A DNA stretch of 64,000 bases from Adiantum capillus-veneris (GCA_014529385.2 CM043944.1:169765740-169829739); one strand, 5' to 3'; shown: positions 33,690 through 45,553, counted from the first letter of the stretch. Program-made: numbers and translations. The notes: generated by a model from the letters alone, not told the origin.

Positions 33690-34638
33690 TATAAGGTTTC
33701 TAGTTTTTGAAACCTTAAAAATTGTACAAAGATTGTAAAATTAAATTAAAAACCACTGTTGAATGATTCAATCATGGCTGATATTGGTATTTTTGGAATC
33801 ATAAGAAAAGCTTTACTATGGTTAGTAATTTTCAGAATCAGAATCCGATAAAAACTGGAGAAGTTACGAGCCCTGAAAGGTTTCACTAGGAATTCAATTA
33901 GTTAATAAAAATTGGATGGTTTCAGTAATTATTATTAACAAAGACTTTCTTATCTTAAGGTTCTAGAATTAACTGATATTCTAATTTTCATCATTAGAAA
34001 TCAGTAAAATCAACCAAAATCGATTCTGGAAGCTGTGGGGGCAGTGTGGAGCTGGGGGGAACCTTCCAGAGACTGAAATAGCAGCAATTGGCACCACCTT
34101 GAACCTGGGGGCCTGGTTGGGGTGTCAAAACCTGCCAGGAACAGCCCGGGGCCCAGAAAAACCATAAAAAGATCCCTTTTTCTTCATAAAAATTTAGACT
34201 CGGAGCCTTGTCATACTCTCTCTCATTTAGAGAGACCGCTACACAAAAATCACTAGAGATCAAGCTCTAGTTGATTAAATTAAACAATAATTAGCCTAAT
34301 CCTTCTTAATTAGCAAAGCTAGATTAGTCTATTTTCTTAATAAATTAAAGATTAATCCTATGTATACTCAAATATCTTCTCTTAATTAAATATTATTTGT
34401 TGATTTTTGTAATTAAGCTTAAGGATATTAAGCTAATTAATTATCATATCATATTAGGACTGAAATTAATCCTATTAATCATAAATTAACGGAAAATATA
34501 TTAATTAAGTTTAGATTAAATTGAGATAATTATCAGAGTTGAGTTAGACTGTCATTAAGCTAGGAAAATTATCTTATAGTTTTCTGAGTAATTTTCATAA
34601 TTAATTAAGTCAAATTACACCATTGTTTAGAAAAAAAT

Positions 34639-35700
34639 AAAGGGGAAATTAATCAAATTGATTCAAAATTCTTTGAGTTATTTATAAAAGGTTAATTACA
34701 TGTTACAGAACCCGTGATAACTATGTATACCTCAGATAATTAATTTACCTAATTACTTTAGCAGAATTAATCTATTTTCAGGACAAATTAAATCAGGGAA
34801 ATTAGCAAATTGATGCAAAATGATTTAAGTTATTTTTCAGAGGTTAAATATATGTTAGTAAATCCATGATAATTATGTTAACCTCAAATAAATAATTTAT
34901 CTAATTATTTTAGCAAAATTACTCTATGTTTAAGAAAAATTAAAAGGAAGAAATTAGCAAATTGATTCAAAATGCTTTGAGTTATTTATCAGAGGTTAAT
35001 TGCATGTTATTAAACCCATAATAATTATGTTAATCTCAGATAATTAATTTACCTAATTATTTTAGTAGATTACTCTATTTTTAGGATAAACTAAAAGAGA
35101 AAAATTAACAAATATTTTCAAAATAATTTGAGTTATTTATCAAAGGTTAATTACATGTTATTGAGTCTGTGATAATTATGTTAAACTTAGATAAGTAATT
35201 TACTTAATTACTTTAGCAGAATTACTCTATTTTTAGGACAAATTAAAAGGGAGAAATTAGCAAATTGATTCAAAATGATTTGAGTTATTTATTAGAGGTT
35301 AAGTACATGTTAGGCAACCTATTCTAATTATTTTAACTTCAGATAATTAATTTATATAATTATTTTAGCCAAATTGCACTATTTTTAGGACAAATAAAAA
35401 CGGAGAAATTAGTAAATTGATTCAAAATGCTTTGAGCTATTTATCAGAGGTTATCTACATGTTAGGAAACCTGTAAAAATTATGTTAACCTCAGATACTT
35501 AGTTCACCTAATTATCTCAGTTAAATTATATTATTTTTAGGAAAAAATGAAAGGGGAAAAATAGTAAATTCATCCAAAAACCTTTGATATAAATATCAAA
35601 GGTAGAACACACCTTGAGGAATGTGTGATAAATACCTCAACCTCAGATAAATAGTTTAAATACTTATTTTCATTAAAAGTAACTGATTTTGTGTATAAAA
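34639..35700 (+). repeat. 150-bp tandem repeat in 3' LTR of C, seven copies
   Basis: Units start at about 34639, 34789, 34942, 35093, 35245, 35395 and 35550. Spacing is 150-155 bp, as in the 5' LTR. Confidence 0.85.
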
Positions 35701-36202
35701 TAGAGAAAGGAAATTAATAAATGAATATATCTACTTACCAAATAAATACCTGAGATTCAAAATCACTATTGAAGGTTGGGAAAAGTTACCTCAGCATAAA
35801 GGGTTGGTGTAACAAATTATTATTAACAAAATTTTGCTTAAATCAGACCATAAGTATAGGAGGAAAAGGTTATAAATCAAATTTATGAAAATTCCTTAAG
35901 ATAGAACATATCCAATTACAATTTAGGGTGAGTAATCCATTAGCCGATAGAAATTTATGATTTATTAAGGTTAAAATGGAATATAGATTAAGGATAAACC
36001 TAGTTAAAGGCCTTGCCTAATTAAATGGTAATTATGGGAAATTACTTATAGTATAAAGAAGTTACAGGAAGAATATCTCATCCAATTCACTATCAAGGAT
36101 ACCTACTTACTCCAAAAATCTTTATTTTTGGATAAAAAGGAAAAAAAAAAGATTATTCCATTAAACTTCTAATCGATTAAGTCTTTTTATAAGGCTGCGG
36201 AC

Positions 36203-36457
36203 ATGGCTCCAAAGAGATCCAGGGGAAATCCTCTTATCGAGGAAGAGGATGTTAGCAACAAAAGAAATAAAGCCACTAATGACCATGAGAATGAGCATAG
36301 GCATAGGCCAACGGAGGAAAGTCTACGGGCTCCCGTCCAACAACACATGGACGAGCAATCCCAGGTGGATTTCTATTTTGTTTACTTAAAATCTTTTAAA
36401 GTTTATTTTCAAGTTAACATTACGTACGAAAGGCTAGGAAGGATAAACTGGCTGTAA
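36203..36457 (+). CDS. LTR-encoded short ORF of C, 3' copy
   Basis: It begins MAPKRSRGNPLIEEED, and the first 54 codons match the 27468 copy with substitutions only. Here the possible donor is CAG|GTGGAT at 36365, closer to the consensus. Without splicing it reads on to 85 codons. As part of the 3' LTR it would not normally be joined to gag. Confidence 0.45.
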   Translation: MAPKRSRGNPLIEEEDVSNKRNKATNDHENEHRHRPTEESLRAPVQQHMDEQSQVDFYFVYLKSFKVYFQVNITYERLGRINWL

Positions 36458-37385
36458 ACGGAAGGTAACTTCCACGAAACCAATGAGCAATGATTGTAAG
36501 TAGGAAAGAAATGATTGGGTTATGACTGAAAATGTTTGACCATCCTTAAGACAGCTTGTCTCAAGACACCTCTGATTCCTTGGAAATATTTTTTTTCACC
36601 CCTGTATAGGTGGTCTTGAGACAAGCCAGTACTGGTCAGAGATACTTCAGAATGACAGTACCTTGTCTTAAGTCTAAAGATGTTTGTTTGTTGAAAGAAT
36701 GTTTTCAATACTGTTTTCAAAGGTTGTCTTAATGAAATTCAGTGTGAAAGTTAAAAGGAATCATTGTTTTAATTGTGAAAAGAATGTGGTAGTAATTAAA
36801 CAACACACAAATCATGTGTCAGTGGGGGATGGTAAGTGGGGATTGACTAAGGTTGTCAATCATGGACGGGTGGACCTGATTAGTCAGGTAACTATCCATT
36901 CCTGCGCACTGAAACGTTTAAAAACTTCTTCACTTGGAAGAGGAATCCACCAACGGCTGTGCCCTCACATATGTTAGGGGGGAAAAACGTTGGCTAAGGA
37001 AACCATAATCTGAATGATGAAGTTATAGGGCCGGAAATTTTTTTTTAGTAGTCCCGTTTCCACTGCAAGACAGGACTAGGTCTCTTTCTAAGGATATAAA
37101 CCTAAACCATTGTCGATGGTAAGGGTGAATTCCTTGGAATTTTTCTTATTTAAGGACTCTGACCTTAGTAGGCCTAGAGACCTGTCAATGGTACCGTCCC
37201 GTTTTTGGTGTCAACGGGCTTGGGAACCTTACATTGACTTAAGAGGGGGGTGCGCTAGTGATGCCGCTAGTGCCCCTAACATTTTTTTATTTTTTTCACT
37301 TTTTGACCTTTGGAACTTGCTCAAATTTTCCCTCCTTGACCACCTCCATTTGCCCACTTTGATCAGCCATTTGAACCAGCCTTTG

Positions 37386-37387
<2 letters not shown>

Positions 37388-37429
<42 letters not shown>
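37388..37429 (+). repeat. CT microsatellite in 3' LTR of C
   Basis: About 21 CT units, longer than the 5' LTR copy. Confidence 0.9.
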
Positions 37430-37432
<3 letters not shown>

Positions 37433-37652
37433 GCTGGCTCATTTCCACATTCTGTCTGAGATGTACCCTCTCCCCTTACCACTTACCCTCTCTCGCATGT
37501 ACCCTCTCCCCTTACCACTAGCGATGTCGCTAGTGAGGGGGCCTTGCTTACCTCTTCCCCTTCAAAAAATTGTGGCCCTTTCTGGAGTGGGACAAGCCCC
37601 TTATTGGCCACCATGTCAACACCTCAACTAGCCAGCACTCGCCATCGATGCT

Positions 37653-38600
37653 CGTTGCCCCACCGCAACCAATCATCTAGTCGGCTATTGGTGACTGTCA
37701 CCACTGAGCCCAAAACTATCGAACCATGCCCACACACACATCGCCAATGAGCCACACTCCATAGCCTTGCTTGCGTGGATATTTCTCTCTCCATGACACA
37801 ACACAACCTAGGTCATGCTTTTGTATATATACATCACTGTCTCATCATCATCTACAGATTGCATGTGGATTTATTTCCGCCACATGGTGCTCACCAGGCT
37901 CCCAGTCCCCAAGCTCCAAAAAAATTCACTCAGAGACTTTAAAAAGTCGTTTTTTTGCTCCTCATTGGGACTGCTCCCTTCCACTTCCTAAAGACTCGAT
38001 GCCCGGGCCGTAAAAGCTAACTAAAAATCTACCATGCCGGCTCCAAACTTCACCATCTTGGATGCACTTTGACCTCCCTGAGTCCGCAATCTGAGGACAC
38101 AAAAAGTAAAAGAATTATATGTAACCTCCCCACCGCCAATTGTATCCAACTTTCGACTGCATAACTTCCCCGTTGAGGCTTTGTTTGACAAACTGTAAAC
38201 TCTTGTCAGCTCCACATGGTGTACACTACCTTCTCAAACTCTTGAAAGCCCAAAAAATGCCTCATGGCACACCTCCCAATGTAGTCAACTTGGCACACAC
38301 TCGGTCCCAGACAAATCTTGAAGTGGCCATACCTTGCACTCTGGAGCTCCGATCAAGGAGCGGTCTGGACCGACATCTAGAACATCTTGAACAGGACATT
38401 CCAAGGTATAATTCTTGCACTTTGGACACTTGGACTTTCCATCCCAATTGGCCCCTTTTGGAGTCTTCCTTACCTAAAAAGATGCATCAAGCATATGTTT
38501 CTACTAGCACCTACTTGTCCAGTTCTTCCACATTTTCTCTAACACTTTGCCTTGCACCTGCTAGCACCCTTAGAATTGCATAGTCCACTTCCCTACACAA
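37653..38600. other. Unassigned sequence between C and D
   Basis: A plus-strand frame at 38140-38583 (147 codons) has no recognisable motif and is probably chance. I find neither the rest of M nor the TTGAC duplication expected after C. The interval may hold the missing LTR end of C, part of D, or both. Confidence 0.3.
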
Positions 38601-38619
38601 ACCAACTTTGGATGCACCA

Positions 38620-39080
38620 ACGGTTATAAATGAGGATGTCATCTAAAAAGGAAACCACAAATTTACCTAAATAAGTTCATAGAACCATGTCCATAAGCAT
38701 CATAAAAAGGAAGTTGGAGCATTTTTTGATCCAAAAGGAAGAACAAGAAATTTGCAATGACCAAACCAAGTGCAAAAAATTATTTTATTAAATAATATCA
38801 CTCAGACAATCTGTACTATTCAAACCTTAAATCAATCTTTGCAAAATATCGAGCCCCTTGGAGTGGATCAAAAATCTCATGAACTCTAGGTGTATGATAT
38901 TTGTTTTTTATTGTAACCTTCAGACCACAAAAGTCTACACACATGCGCATAGACATGTCCTTTTTCTTCACCAAGAGTACTAGAGATGCCCATGGAGGAG
39001 AATTGGTTTGAATAAAACCTTTACCAAGATAATGTTCAAGTTGATGTTCTAATTCTTTAGCATGTATGTTGGTTTTATTA
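38620..39080 (-). pseudogene. RT fragment of element D
   Basis: The minus strand carries [57 protein letters not shown] and FAKIDLR, the fingers and early palm of gypsy RT. The Y/F-x-D-D box is not present, as the element breaks off first. Upstream, at 39061-39140, an AT-rich phrase (atgtatgttggtttt) occurs twice. Confidence 0.8.
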
Positions 39081-39139
39081 TATGTTTACTATTTAGATTT
39101 GAATATGTATGTTGGTTTTCTTATATGTTTACTATTTGG

Positions 39140-39760
39140 TTGCACGCCTATGCTATGTGATGCAAAACTTGATTAAGTTCATCAATTTGAAAACAAAATC
39201 AAAGCTTGTATCCTCATGCATAGACAAGTGAGGCATGCAGCCACACAAATACATTTTTTTAATTTCATTTGCTTGTTGCAATAATTGAAGCTTGACTATA
39301 CATACGAGTAGAGAAGAGGGCACATCATGATCTCCAAATTTAAAAATATAGGAACCAACAGCTTCAAACTAAAGAGTGTCATGCTAATAAGTACATTTCA
39401 GAGCACGTCCAAGGCCATACACATTCACTCATGTCCAAGCACCATGTCTGCTCTTGATATGTTGATAAGCTGAAAATTTGATGTCATTCGACGACTCTAA
39501 ACCTTGAGGGAAACATCCATCCTTAACCATAGTATCCCAAATATCAAAGCGTTGCCCTTGCATAAGAGAAACTGTATAATATGAATAGTCTTGTTTATGG
39601 AAGGTTTAATCTCTTAACCAAAGCATAATTAAAAAAATTATGAGTTGCTCCATTGTCAATAAAGATGAGCACCTTGCACCCATTCATGTATCTATGAAGA
39701 CGAACTAAATCATGAGGACCAACTGGCTTCAGTCACATGGAAGCTATGAGTAAGCATTCA
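39140..39760 (-). pseudogene. Protease region of element D
   Basis: The motif NGCKVLIFIDNGATHNFFN on the minus strand near 39690-39630 fits the retropepsin active site, with D-N-G-A for D-S/T-G-A. The surroundings are frame-broken. Confidence 0.6.
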
Positions 39761-40758
39761 TGTGCCTCAGTGCGATGAGACAGTTTCACCTCAGAGAAAT
39801 TAGTGGAGACATTTAAATGCACTAACTATACAGTGTCTAAGCCTTGTCTTTACCTTTAGTGCGATGAGACAGTTTCACCTTAGAGAAATTAGTGGGCATT
39901 CGTACTTGGTATGCTTGTCTTATAGACATTAAAAATACAAGTTTTCATTCTTTTCTCTTGCAAAATATATGGTAGATGAAGGACCACAAGGATCCTCAAC
40001 CTTTGTACTTGGTATGCTTGTCTTATAGACAATAAAAATACAAGTTTTCATTCTTTTCTCTTGCAAAGTATATGGTAGATGAAGGACCACAAGGATCCTC
40101 AACCTTTTTTGTACACTTTTGTTTAGTTGAAAATGATTTGCATTTGTTAGCATAGTTAGAATATTGATTTATTTGCTACTATAGGGTTTTTAGTATGAAA
40201 CACTTTCTCATCAACATCGTAAATTAATGCCTTTGAAATGGCATCTTCCAAGGTTTTTGGATCAAGATGAGTGATTTTTCCGTTCACATCAAGATGTAAT
40301 GCTTGTAGGAACCCCTACATGTTGTAAAACTCATTGAGATCATTTAACTTGAGAATAGCTTCTCTATAACGAGAGATATAAGTAGTGAGAGATGAAGTAT
40401 GCATAAAACAATCATCCTTGCTAATTCTTGTCATCTTTGTTGTTTGGAATAAACTATTTTTGAAATAAATCTGGAAATGATGTCCAAGTTGTATGCTTTT
40501 GTTCAAGATTGATAAGCCTCGCCTTCTATGCTAGTTTCTATAGGAAGAAGAGCAAGCATATAGATGATGAACATCTATCCACTTGTGAAAGAAATTATTA
40601 AGTGTCTTTATTGCACTCCCAATCATCATCTGTATAGACTGTCATGGCTTAAGATCCTTTGTCTATGATAAAGTCTTTTGATTGTTGTTCCCCACAACAA
40701 CGTGGCTAGGATGAGACTCTGATGATGATGGAACTCCATTTGGCCCTCGACCTGCCAT
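39760..40758 (-). pseudogene. gag: gag of element D
   Basis: The start MAGRGPNGVPSSSESHPSHV is at 40758 on the minus strand. A capsid-like part follows (YISRYREAILKLNDLNEFYN, then FLQALHLDVNGKITHLDP). Stops interrupt it, and a 103-bp tandem duplication lies at 39902-40107. Confidence 0.6.
39902..40107 (-). repeat. 103-bp tandem duplication in gag of D
   Basis: Copies at 39902-40004 and 40005-40107 differ at only a few bases (for example gacattaaa against gacaataaa), so the event is younger than the decay around it. Confidence 0.9.
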
Positions 40759-41037
40759 GAATGGAATCTTCAATCAATACATCTCAATTCGCAACATAAA
40801 ATTATTGACTAGAGCACATATAAATTTGTATTAATGAAGGCCACAATAATTTCTATATGTTTGTCGTAGAAGTGCATTGTCATCATGTATGTTGAAAATG
40901 TCACGATCCTTTGTAAATCATCACCTCTTCTTGCGTGCAAGTGGTGGCTAGTGCTACCCGTCCTTTTGATCAAAAGTGTGGCATTGATGCTAAATTTAGC
41001 ACCAATGGCTTTTTCCATGCCACAAGCTCACAAGTAA

Positions 41038-41049
41038 GCCTTGATGCCA
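41038..41049 (-). other. Possible primer-binding site of D
   Basis: TGGCATCAAGGC on the minus strand matches TGGTATCAGAGC at 9 of 12 bases. The 5' LTR would lie to the right, but no second copy exists to define it. Confidence 0.45.
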
Positions 41050-42210
41050 TTATAATCATAGGGCTACTGACTATGTGATCTCCACACATGCAACTCCTCT
41101 GAGAAGTGCCGATGTCCCTATCTTTAGGACCCATTTCCATCATAGCTAGATAGGGTTTTAGCGGTTTATGGTTGAAACCCTTATGACCATGTCCTCTATG
41201 ATCCTTGTCCTTACATAGTATGTAGAATCAATGAGAACAATGGATTTTTTAACCATCAAATCTAAAATATGATTTGCATATGGTGCTACTAATAGTTTGG
41301 TTTGCTTCCCGTAATTACAACTTGTAGGGTTTTATTTGAAAAATTGGAATCTTTTTGTGGATGGATTCATTGATGACACTAAGTTTCACCCCCATATTAG
41401 CGAATTATTTTCTACCTAGGGAACACCCTCCATTTTTCCTCTTTAATATCCATGAGGGGATGACCTCTTATTTCCTCTGTTACAGTCTCTCATGCATACC
41501 TCTTTTCATCTCAAAGATTCACACCTCTCTCTTGTCTATGTATATGAGATGTTTACATGACCATGTCACTATGACAATTTATCACCAATTGATGCACACC
41601 ACTAAATTGCCGTATGTATTCTACTATCACATAAGGTGAAATTGTCACTTTTTTTTTGTATAAGTACCATTTCACCCTTTCATCTAGCACATCACATTAT
41701 CACCTTAACACCACGCTCATGTGTACACCACGCTCATGAGCGTAAAACTCATAAGAGAGTAGTTCATGTACTTAACTAGTTAGCAACATTAACTATATCA
41801 CCTATGCATGGGGTTTCTCGTATCCCACATTCTCTATGTTTTGAATTTGATTTATTTTATATGTTCATGAGTCAAACCATTCTTTTCTTGTTGAAGTTTT
41901 TTTCCACATGTTGTGCATGACGTTTTATCTCTCCCAAGTTTGCTGTGTTACAAAACCAGCTATTGTTGCATGATCTACAAATCAATTTTCCATTATTGAG
42001 TGTAAAATTTATTTTGATAGATTACTCTACCGAGGTGACAATTTCCTTTGATTTTGGTTGTGTTTGAAACGTAAAATAGCCGTTCTGTATCTTTATCTTG
42101 TGTTGTTGATCTAAGTGTTGCGTACCCCTTGCATGCAGAAAATGGAATGTTAGTAATCAACTAGGGAATGTTATTTTGTATTAATAAATGTTTGGCCATT
42201 GGGTCAAACC
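41050..42210. other. No gene recognised; may include the 5' LTR of D
   Basis: Only short frames, such as 41355-41639 (94 codons), without known motifs. If D has a 5' LTR it lies here. AT-rich. Confidence 0.3.
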
Positions 42211-42234
42211 CTCCCCCCCCCCCCCCCCCCCCCC
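42211..42234 (+). repeat. Poly-C tract
   Basis: A run of 22 C (42213-42234), which could form an i-motif or, on the other strand, a G-quadruplex. Confidence 0.9.
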
Positions 42235-42328
42235 GTCTGTCCCCCATATGTGCAGGTGTGTGATTGTGTGTATGCACACAAGTGGAGAGGGTGGATTGTA
42301 GTCCTTGTAATCACTCCAAGAAGATGAC

Positions 42329-42330
<2 letters not shown>

Positions 42331-42367
<37 letters not shown>
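42331..42367 (+). repeat. CT microsatellite
   Basis: About 18 CT units. Confidence 0.95.
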
Positions 42368-42372
<5 letters not shown>

Positions 42373-42709
42373 CAGATCTTGAGATCAAGATTTGTCAATG
42401 TTCAGACAATCCATCAAGATAGGTGATGGATAGTTTAAATATTGGTTCCAATAGCAATGTGACCTAGTAAGCACAATGAAACCAACTTGTAAAGGACATA
42501 AAGAAACCAAGAATTGAAATTGGACTACACGCACATTTAATATTTTCACAATTTCACGACATGGAAAAAAGGGCTAAATGTTATGATCTACATGTAGTGT
42601 AAATCATGTCAAAAGCTAAAAGTTATTAATATGGAATGTCACCTAAAAGACATACCAAAGAAATGATTTGCGCTCTGAATGGTTAATGGTTGTATCATGG
42701 AAATACTAC

Positions 42710-43372
42710 CAAACTTCCCAATGGCACTTTAGCAGCATCAAGATCTTTATCTACCTTTATAAGATCAAGGACCTTGGCATAGACCTTTGATTTTATCACA
42801 GGCACAACCAGTCTCAAGCCAATTCCATAATCATGGACCACTCCACCTCTTCCTTTAAAGGAGCTTCCATGAGTCCCCATGCTAATTAAGCCAGCAATGC
42901 TCACACCCTCCCATAATGGCGTAGTGCAAAGAGCAAGCCCACATGAGGCAACACCATGAAGGGACTGTTGAGTTTCCACTCCACTGTCAAGGGAGATGGT
43001 CATTCGCTTCTTGTCAGCAATCCACTGATGGATGTAGTCCCTAGTACCGATAAGAATCCCGTGGTGGCTATCACTGAGGCATGTACATTTGGTAGAACTG
43101 GCAGTAAGCTTCAAGATGACCTTGAGCTTTTGCTTCATCCTTGCCATCTCCTTGACAATCTCTATTTTGAAGGTATGATAAACAATTTGATAAGCTATGC
43201 AAGGTAAGCTATTGGCCCACTTGCCGTAGGCATTGTAGGCTTTGCAAGAGAGGGAGTCACAAAGTATAGAGTTAAGAGGAGGGCGAGCCTGGGCCACATT
43301 TTGTTGCAAAATGAGTATAATGGTTGTGAAGACGATAGCACAAACTATGTTGAAAAGTAGACAACACTCCAT
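42710..43372 (-). CDS. L-gulono-1,4-lactone oxidase-like protein, first exon
   Basis: The minus strand from ATG 43372 begins with a signal peptide (MECCLLFNIVCAIVF, a hydrophobic run, cleavage likely near AQA). It continues into the N-terminal FAD-binding (PCMH-type) domain of plant GULLO proteins: CKAYNAYGKWANSLPC, SLDSGVETQQSLHGVASCGL, LISMGTHGSSFKGRGGVVHD and LDAAKVPLGSL. These secreted flavoproteins oxidise aldonolactones on the way to ascorbate. Family proteins have about 550-600 residues; only about 220 are here. The match ends at a possible splice donor (TTG|GTAGTA, intron from 42709), then a stop follows, so this is either exon 1 or a truncated copy. Later exons and the substrate and arabinono-lactone-oxidase domain were not found to the left. 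The frame itself is intact. In the family pattern SHSIPKL is changed to SSTKCTCL, so activity is doubtful. Confidence 0.75.
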
Positions 43373-43415
43373 GTCTGACGCTCTACCCTGCTCCTTCACC
43401 ACATTACCTAAAGTT

Positions 43416-43533
<118 letters not shown>

Positions 43534-43630
43534 CCCGGCCACCACTTGTACAATGTTGAAAAGGCTTGAAATGAAAATGGCTTAAGGATGGCAACACAAA
43601 TTTAAAGGTAGCGTAAATTTCAATGCATGA

Positions 43631-43840
43631 CTACGATGAGATGTCTTTAATGAGATAGGATGCGGCAGCTACAAGGATGATGAGTAGAGGGAGGCGATGT
43701 TGCATGTCCATGCAACACAAATTTAAAGGCACAATTACATAACACAAATGCCGTACAATGTCTTCAATGAAATAGGATGTGGCAACTATAGGGACAACAA
43801 CGAAGAGGGAGGTGATGCTGCATGTCCGTGCAAGCCCTCT
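43631..43840. repeat. Imperfect tandem duplication of about 115 bp
   Basis: The phrase 'aatgagataggatgcggcagct' at about 43650 returns as 'aatgaaataggatgtggcaact' at about 43766, followed in both by 'gagggaggygatgytgcatgtcc'. No coding role is evident. Confidence 0.75.
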
Positions 43841-43882
43841 AGCCTCTAGAAGTTGATGCATACATAGGCTGTAGTTGGGATG

Positions 43883-43885
<3 letters not shown>

Positions 43886-43932
<47 letters not shown>
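43886..43932 (+). repeat. CT microsatellite
   Basis: About 23 CT units, one more of the tracts upstream of the GULLO-like exon. Confidence 0.95.
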
Positions 43933-43935
<3 letters not shown>

Positions 43936-44387
43936 GTGCACACACACAAAAACATGCGTGCAGATGTGAGCAGTTGTTGCTGCAACTTAGCTTGCAAGAT
44001 TCAATTGAGAACATTGAGTGTTGAGTCCACCGAGAAGTATTTACGTGATGGACTTTGATTGGGAGTTGCAACATTGAAAGTGCAAAAAAAGGTGTAGTTC
44101 GTTGAGCGTTGTAGGAGATGACACGTGCTCTTTTTAAAAAAAATTTAAGCTCCTCCATTATAGGTAGTATAGATAGTAGAAGTAGATTGCATCTAAATTT
44201 TTTTATATGCACGTTTACCTAGTGTCTAAGCACAAAGCATTGTGTATCTGAGTGGATATATGATTGCTTGAAAAAAAAGTAGGTTTTACAATTCCCACAT
44301 ATGAAACTTAAAATTTACCTTTAAATTCTAGTTTTGAAGATGAGAAAACCTAAAAAGTTTAGGGAAAATACGTTTAAACACAGTAAA

Positions 44388-44750
44388 GTTGTCGCAAATG
44401 TTCTCATACGCCGGCTTTTAAACTTAGGTTTAGTGTAATCTTGCTTATAAATTTTGAGATTTAGCATTGTATTGTATGTTGCCGCAAAGTTTCTCATATG
44501 GCAATTTCTAAACTTAGGTTTGGTGTAATCCTACCTATAAATTTTGAGATTTAGCATTGTATAGTATGTTGCAATAAATTTTCTCATATGTCGTTGTTAA
44601 ACTTAGATTTCGCGTAATCCTACGTATAAATTTTGAGATTTAGCATTATCTTGTATGCAAATGCTCGAAGAAAACTTAGGTTTAGTGTAATTCTTTCTAT
44701 TAGTTTTGAGATTTAGCTATAAATTATAACTTGAAGGTGAGAAAAAAACC
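44388..44750 (+). repeat. 90-bp tandem repeat, about four copies
   Basis: Units start at about 44388, 44479, 44568 and 44657. Each contains a form of 'aaacttaggtttagtgtaat' and 'aaattttgagatttagcat'. The last copy is shorter and more divergent, and further remnants reach to about 44790. Confidence 0.85.
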
Positions 44751-45058
44751 CATGTTTAGCGCAATCTTAGTAACAAATTTTGAGATTCACATTTGAATCC
44801 TAGCTTGAAAGTGAGACGCCACAAATCCTAGAGGAATTTAGTGTAAAAACCTTCAAATCTTTTCAAGATTTTTCTTTGCCTCCTAACTTTTCCAGTTCAG
44901 ATTTGTTCATGCCACTTCGGACTCGCGCATGCCGCCTTGGGTTCACTTGCCCTCTACCTCGGTTTTTCTCATCTTCAACACTCACCTTGGATTTGTTTTC
45001 CTCTGTCCCTTGCCTTGGATTCAATTCAATGCCCTTGATAATCGTGATTATGGAACCA

Positions 45059-45060
<2 letters not shown>

Positions 45061-45105
<45 letters not shown>
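45061..45105 (+). repeat. CT microsatellite
   Basis: About 22 CT units. Confidence 0.95.
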
Positions 45106-45108
<3 letters not shown>

Positions 45109-45119
45109 CTCATTTAGTA

Positions 45120-45553
45120 GCTTCTTCACAAAAGCCTTAGTTGTTATAGTCTTCAATGATGGTGTGGCACAGCCCATCTTCCTTGCTAAGGATATTAATT
45201 GTGCTCCCTTCATCATATCAATATTGGTTTTTTCTTTTGCCAAAAAGGTCTCCTAGCTTCTCAAACATTGGTAGCTTATTTGTGGTTATCTCCTTTTGCG
45301 ACCATCTTGAGTTTTGATCTTTTCAATAGTCCATGAGACCTTTGTATTCATTGTCATTGGAAATTGGTGCTTGTCCATAACAATTAGAGACAATGAACTC
45401 ACGCACGTCTTTGCTCTCATCAAGTTGCAACAAGTATGGGAGCAACTCTTCTATGAGAGCATTATCAACCATATTTTCTTCATCAAAATTTGAAGGAAAT
45501 ATGCAATTATTTGTAGGTGAAACACAACATTTGTATGAAGAGTCATCAACATC
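45120..45553 (-). pseudogene. Unrecognised host coding sequence at the left inversion breakpoint
   Basis: From 45553 the minus strand is open for about 75 codons (DVDDSSYKCCVSPTNN, ALIEELLPYLLQLDESKDVR) to a stop near 45328, and other open pieces follow (LPMFEKLGDLFGKRKNQY). It lacks its own start. It joins in frame with the plus-strand stretch that ends at 54860 if the inversion is undone. I do not recognise the family. Confidence 0.5.

Larger units (their letters stand above)
25374..37652 (+). mobile_element. Element C: chromodomain Ty3/gypsy (chromovirus) with giant LTRs
   Basis: C has an internal region (gag, protease, RT, RNase H, integrase, chromodomain) between two copies of a sequence of about 3.8-4.0 kb. 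LTR starts are TGTAAC at 25374 and its mutated form TATAAG at 33690, after a purine tract. Homology between the LTRs stops at 29163 and 37652; the true 3' ends are not resolved. The base run before the left LTR is TTGAC (25369-25373). I do not find it after 37652, nor does M continue there, so the right border was deleted or rearranged. Confidence 0.85.
33690..37652 (+). repeat. 3' LTR of element C
   Basis: It aligns with the 5' LTR from its start. The first bases are TATAAGG instead of TGTAACG. It lacks the 230-bp segment found at 27875-28110, has two more copies of the 150-bp repeat, and its homology ends at GATGCTC (37652). Confidence 0.85.
38600..41049 (-). mobile_element. Element D: truncated Ty3/gypsy element on the minus strand
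   Basis: Reading down from 41049: a primer-binding-site-like TGGCATCAAGGC (41049-41038), a gag from ATG 40758, a protease-like motif near 39657-39640 and an RT N-terminal half ending near 38600. RNase H and integrase are missing. The RT ([34 protein letters not shown]) belongs to Ty3/gypsy but differs from M and P, so this is not the lost half of M. Stops and frameshifts are frequent. Confidence 0.75.

Noticed and set aside
38140-38583. A 147-codon plus-strand frame
   Set aside because: No known motif; Leu/Ser/Thr-rich composition suggests a chance frame.
38600-41049. Element D as the missing 5' half of M
   Set aside because: Its RT is of another gypsy type than P, the close relative of M, and the strand alone is not evidence enough.
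42211-42234. Telomere-like sequence
   Set aside because: It is a plain run of C, not a TTTAGGG-type repeat.
44863-45256. Overlapping frames on both strands with Leu-Ser or Arg-Glu runs
   Set aside because: They come from a CT microsatellite; the rest has no recognisable motif.
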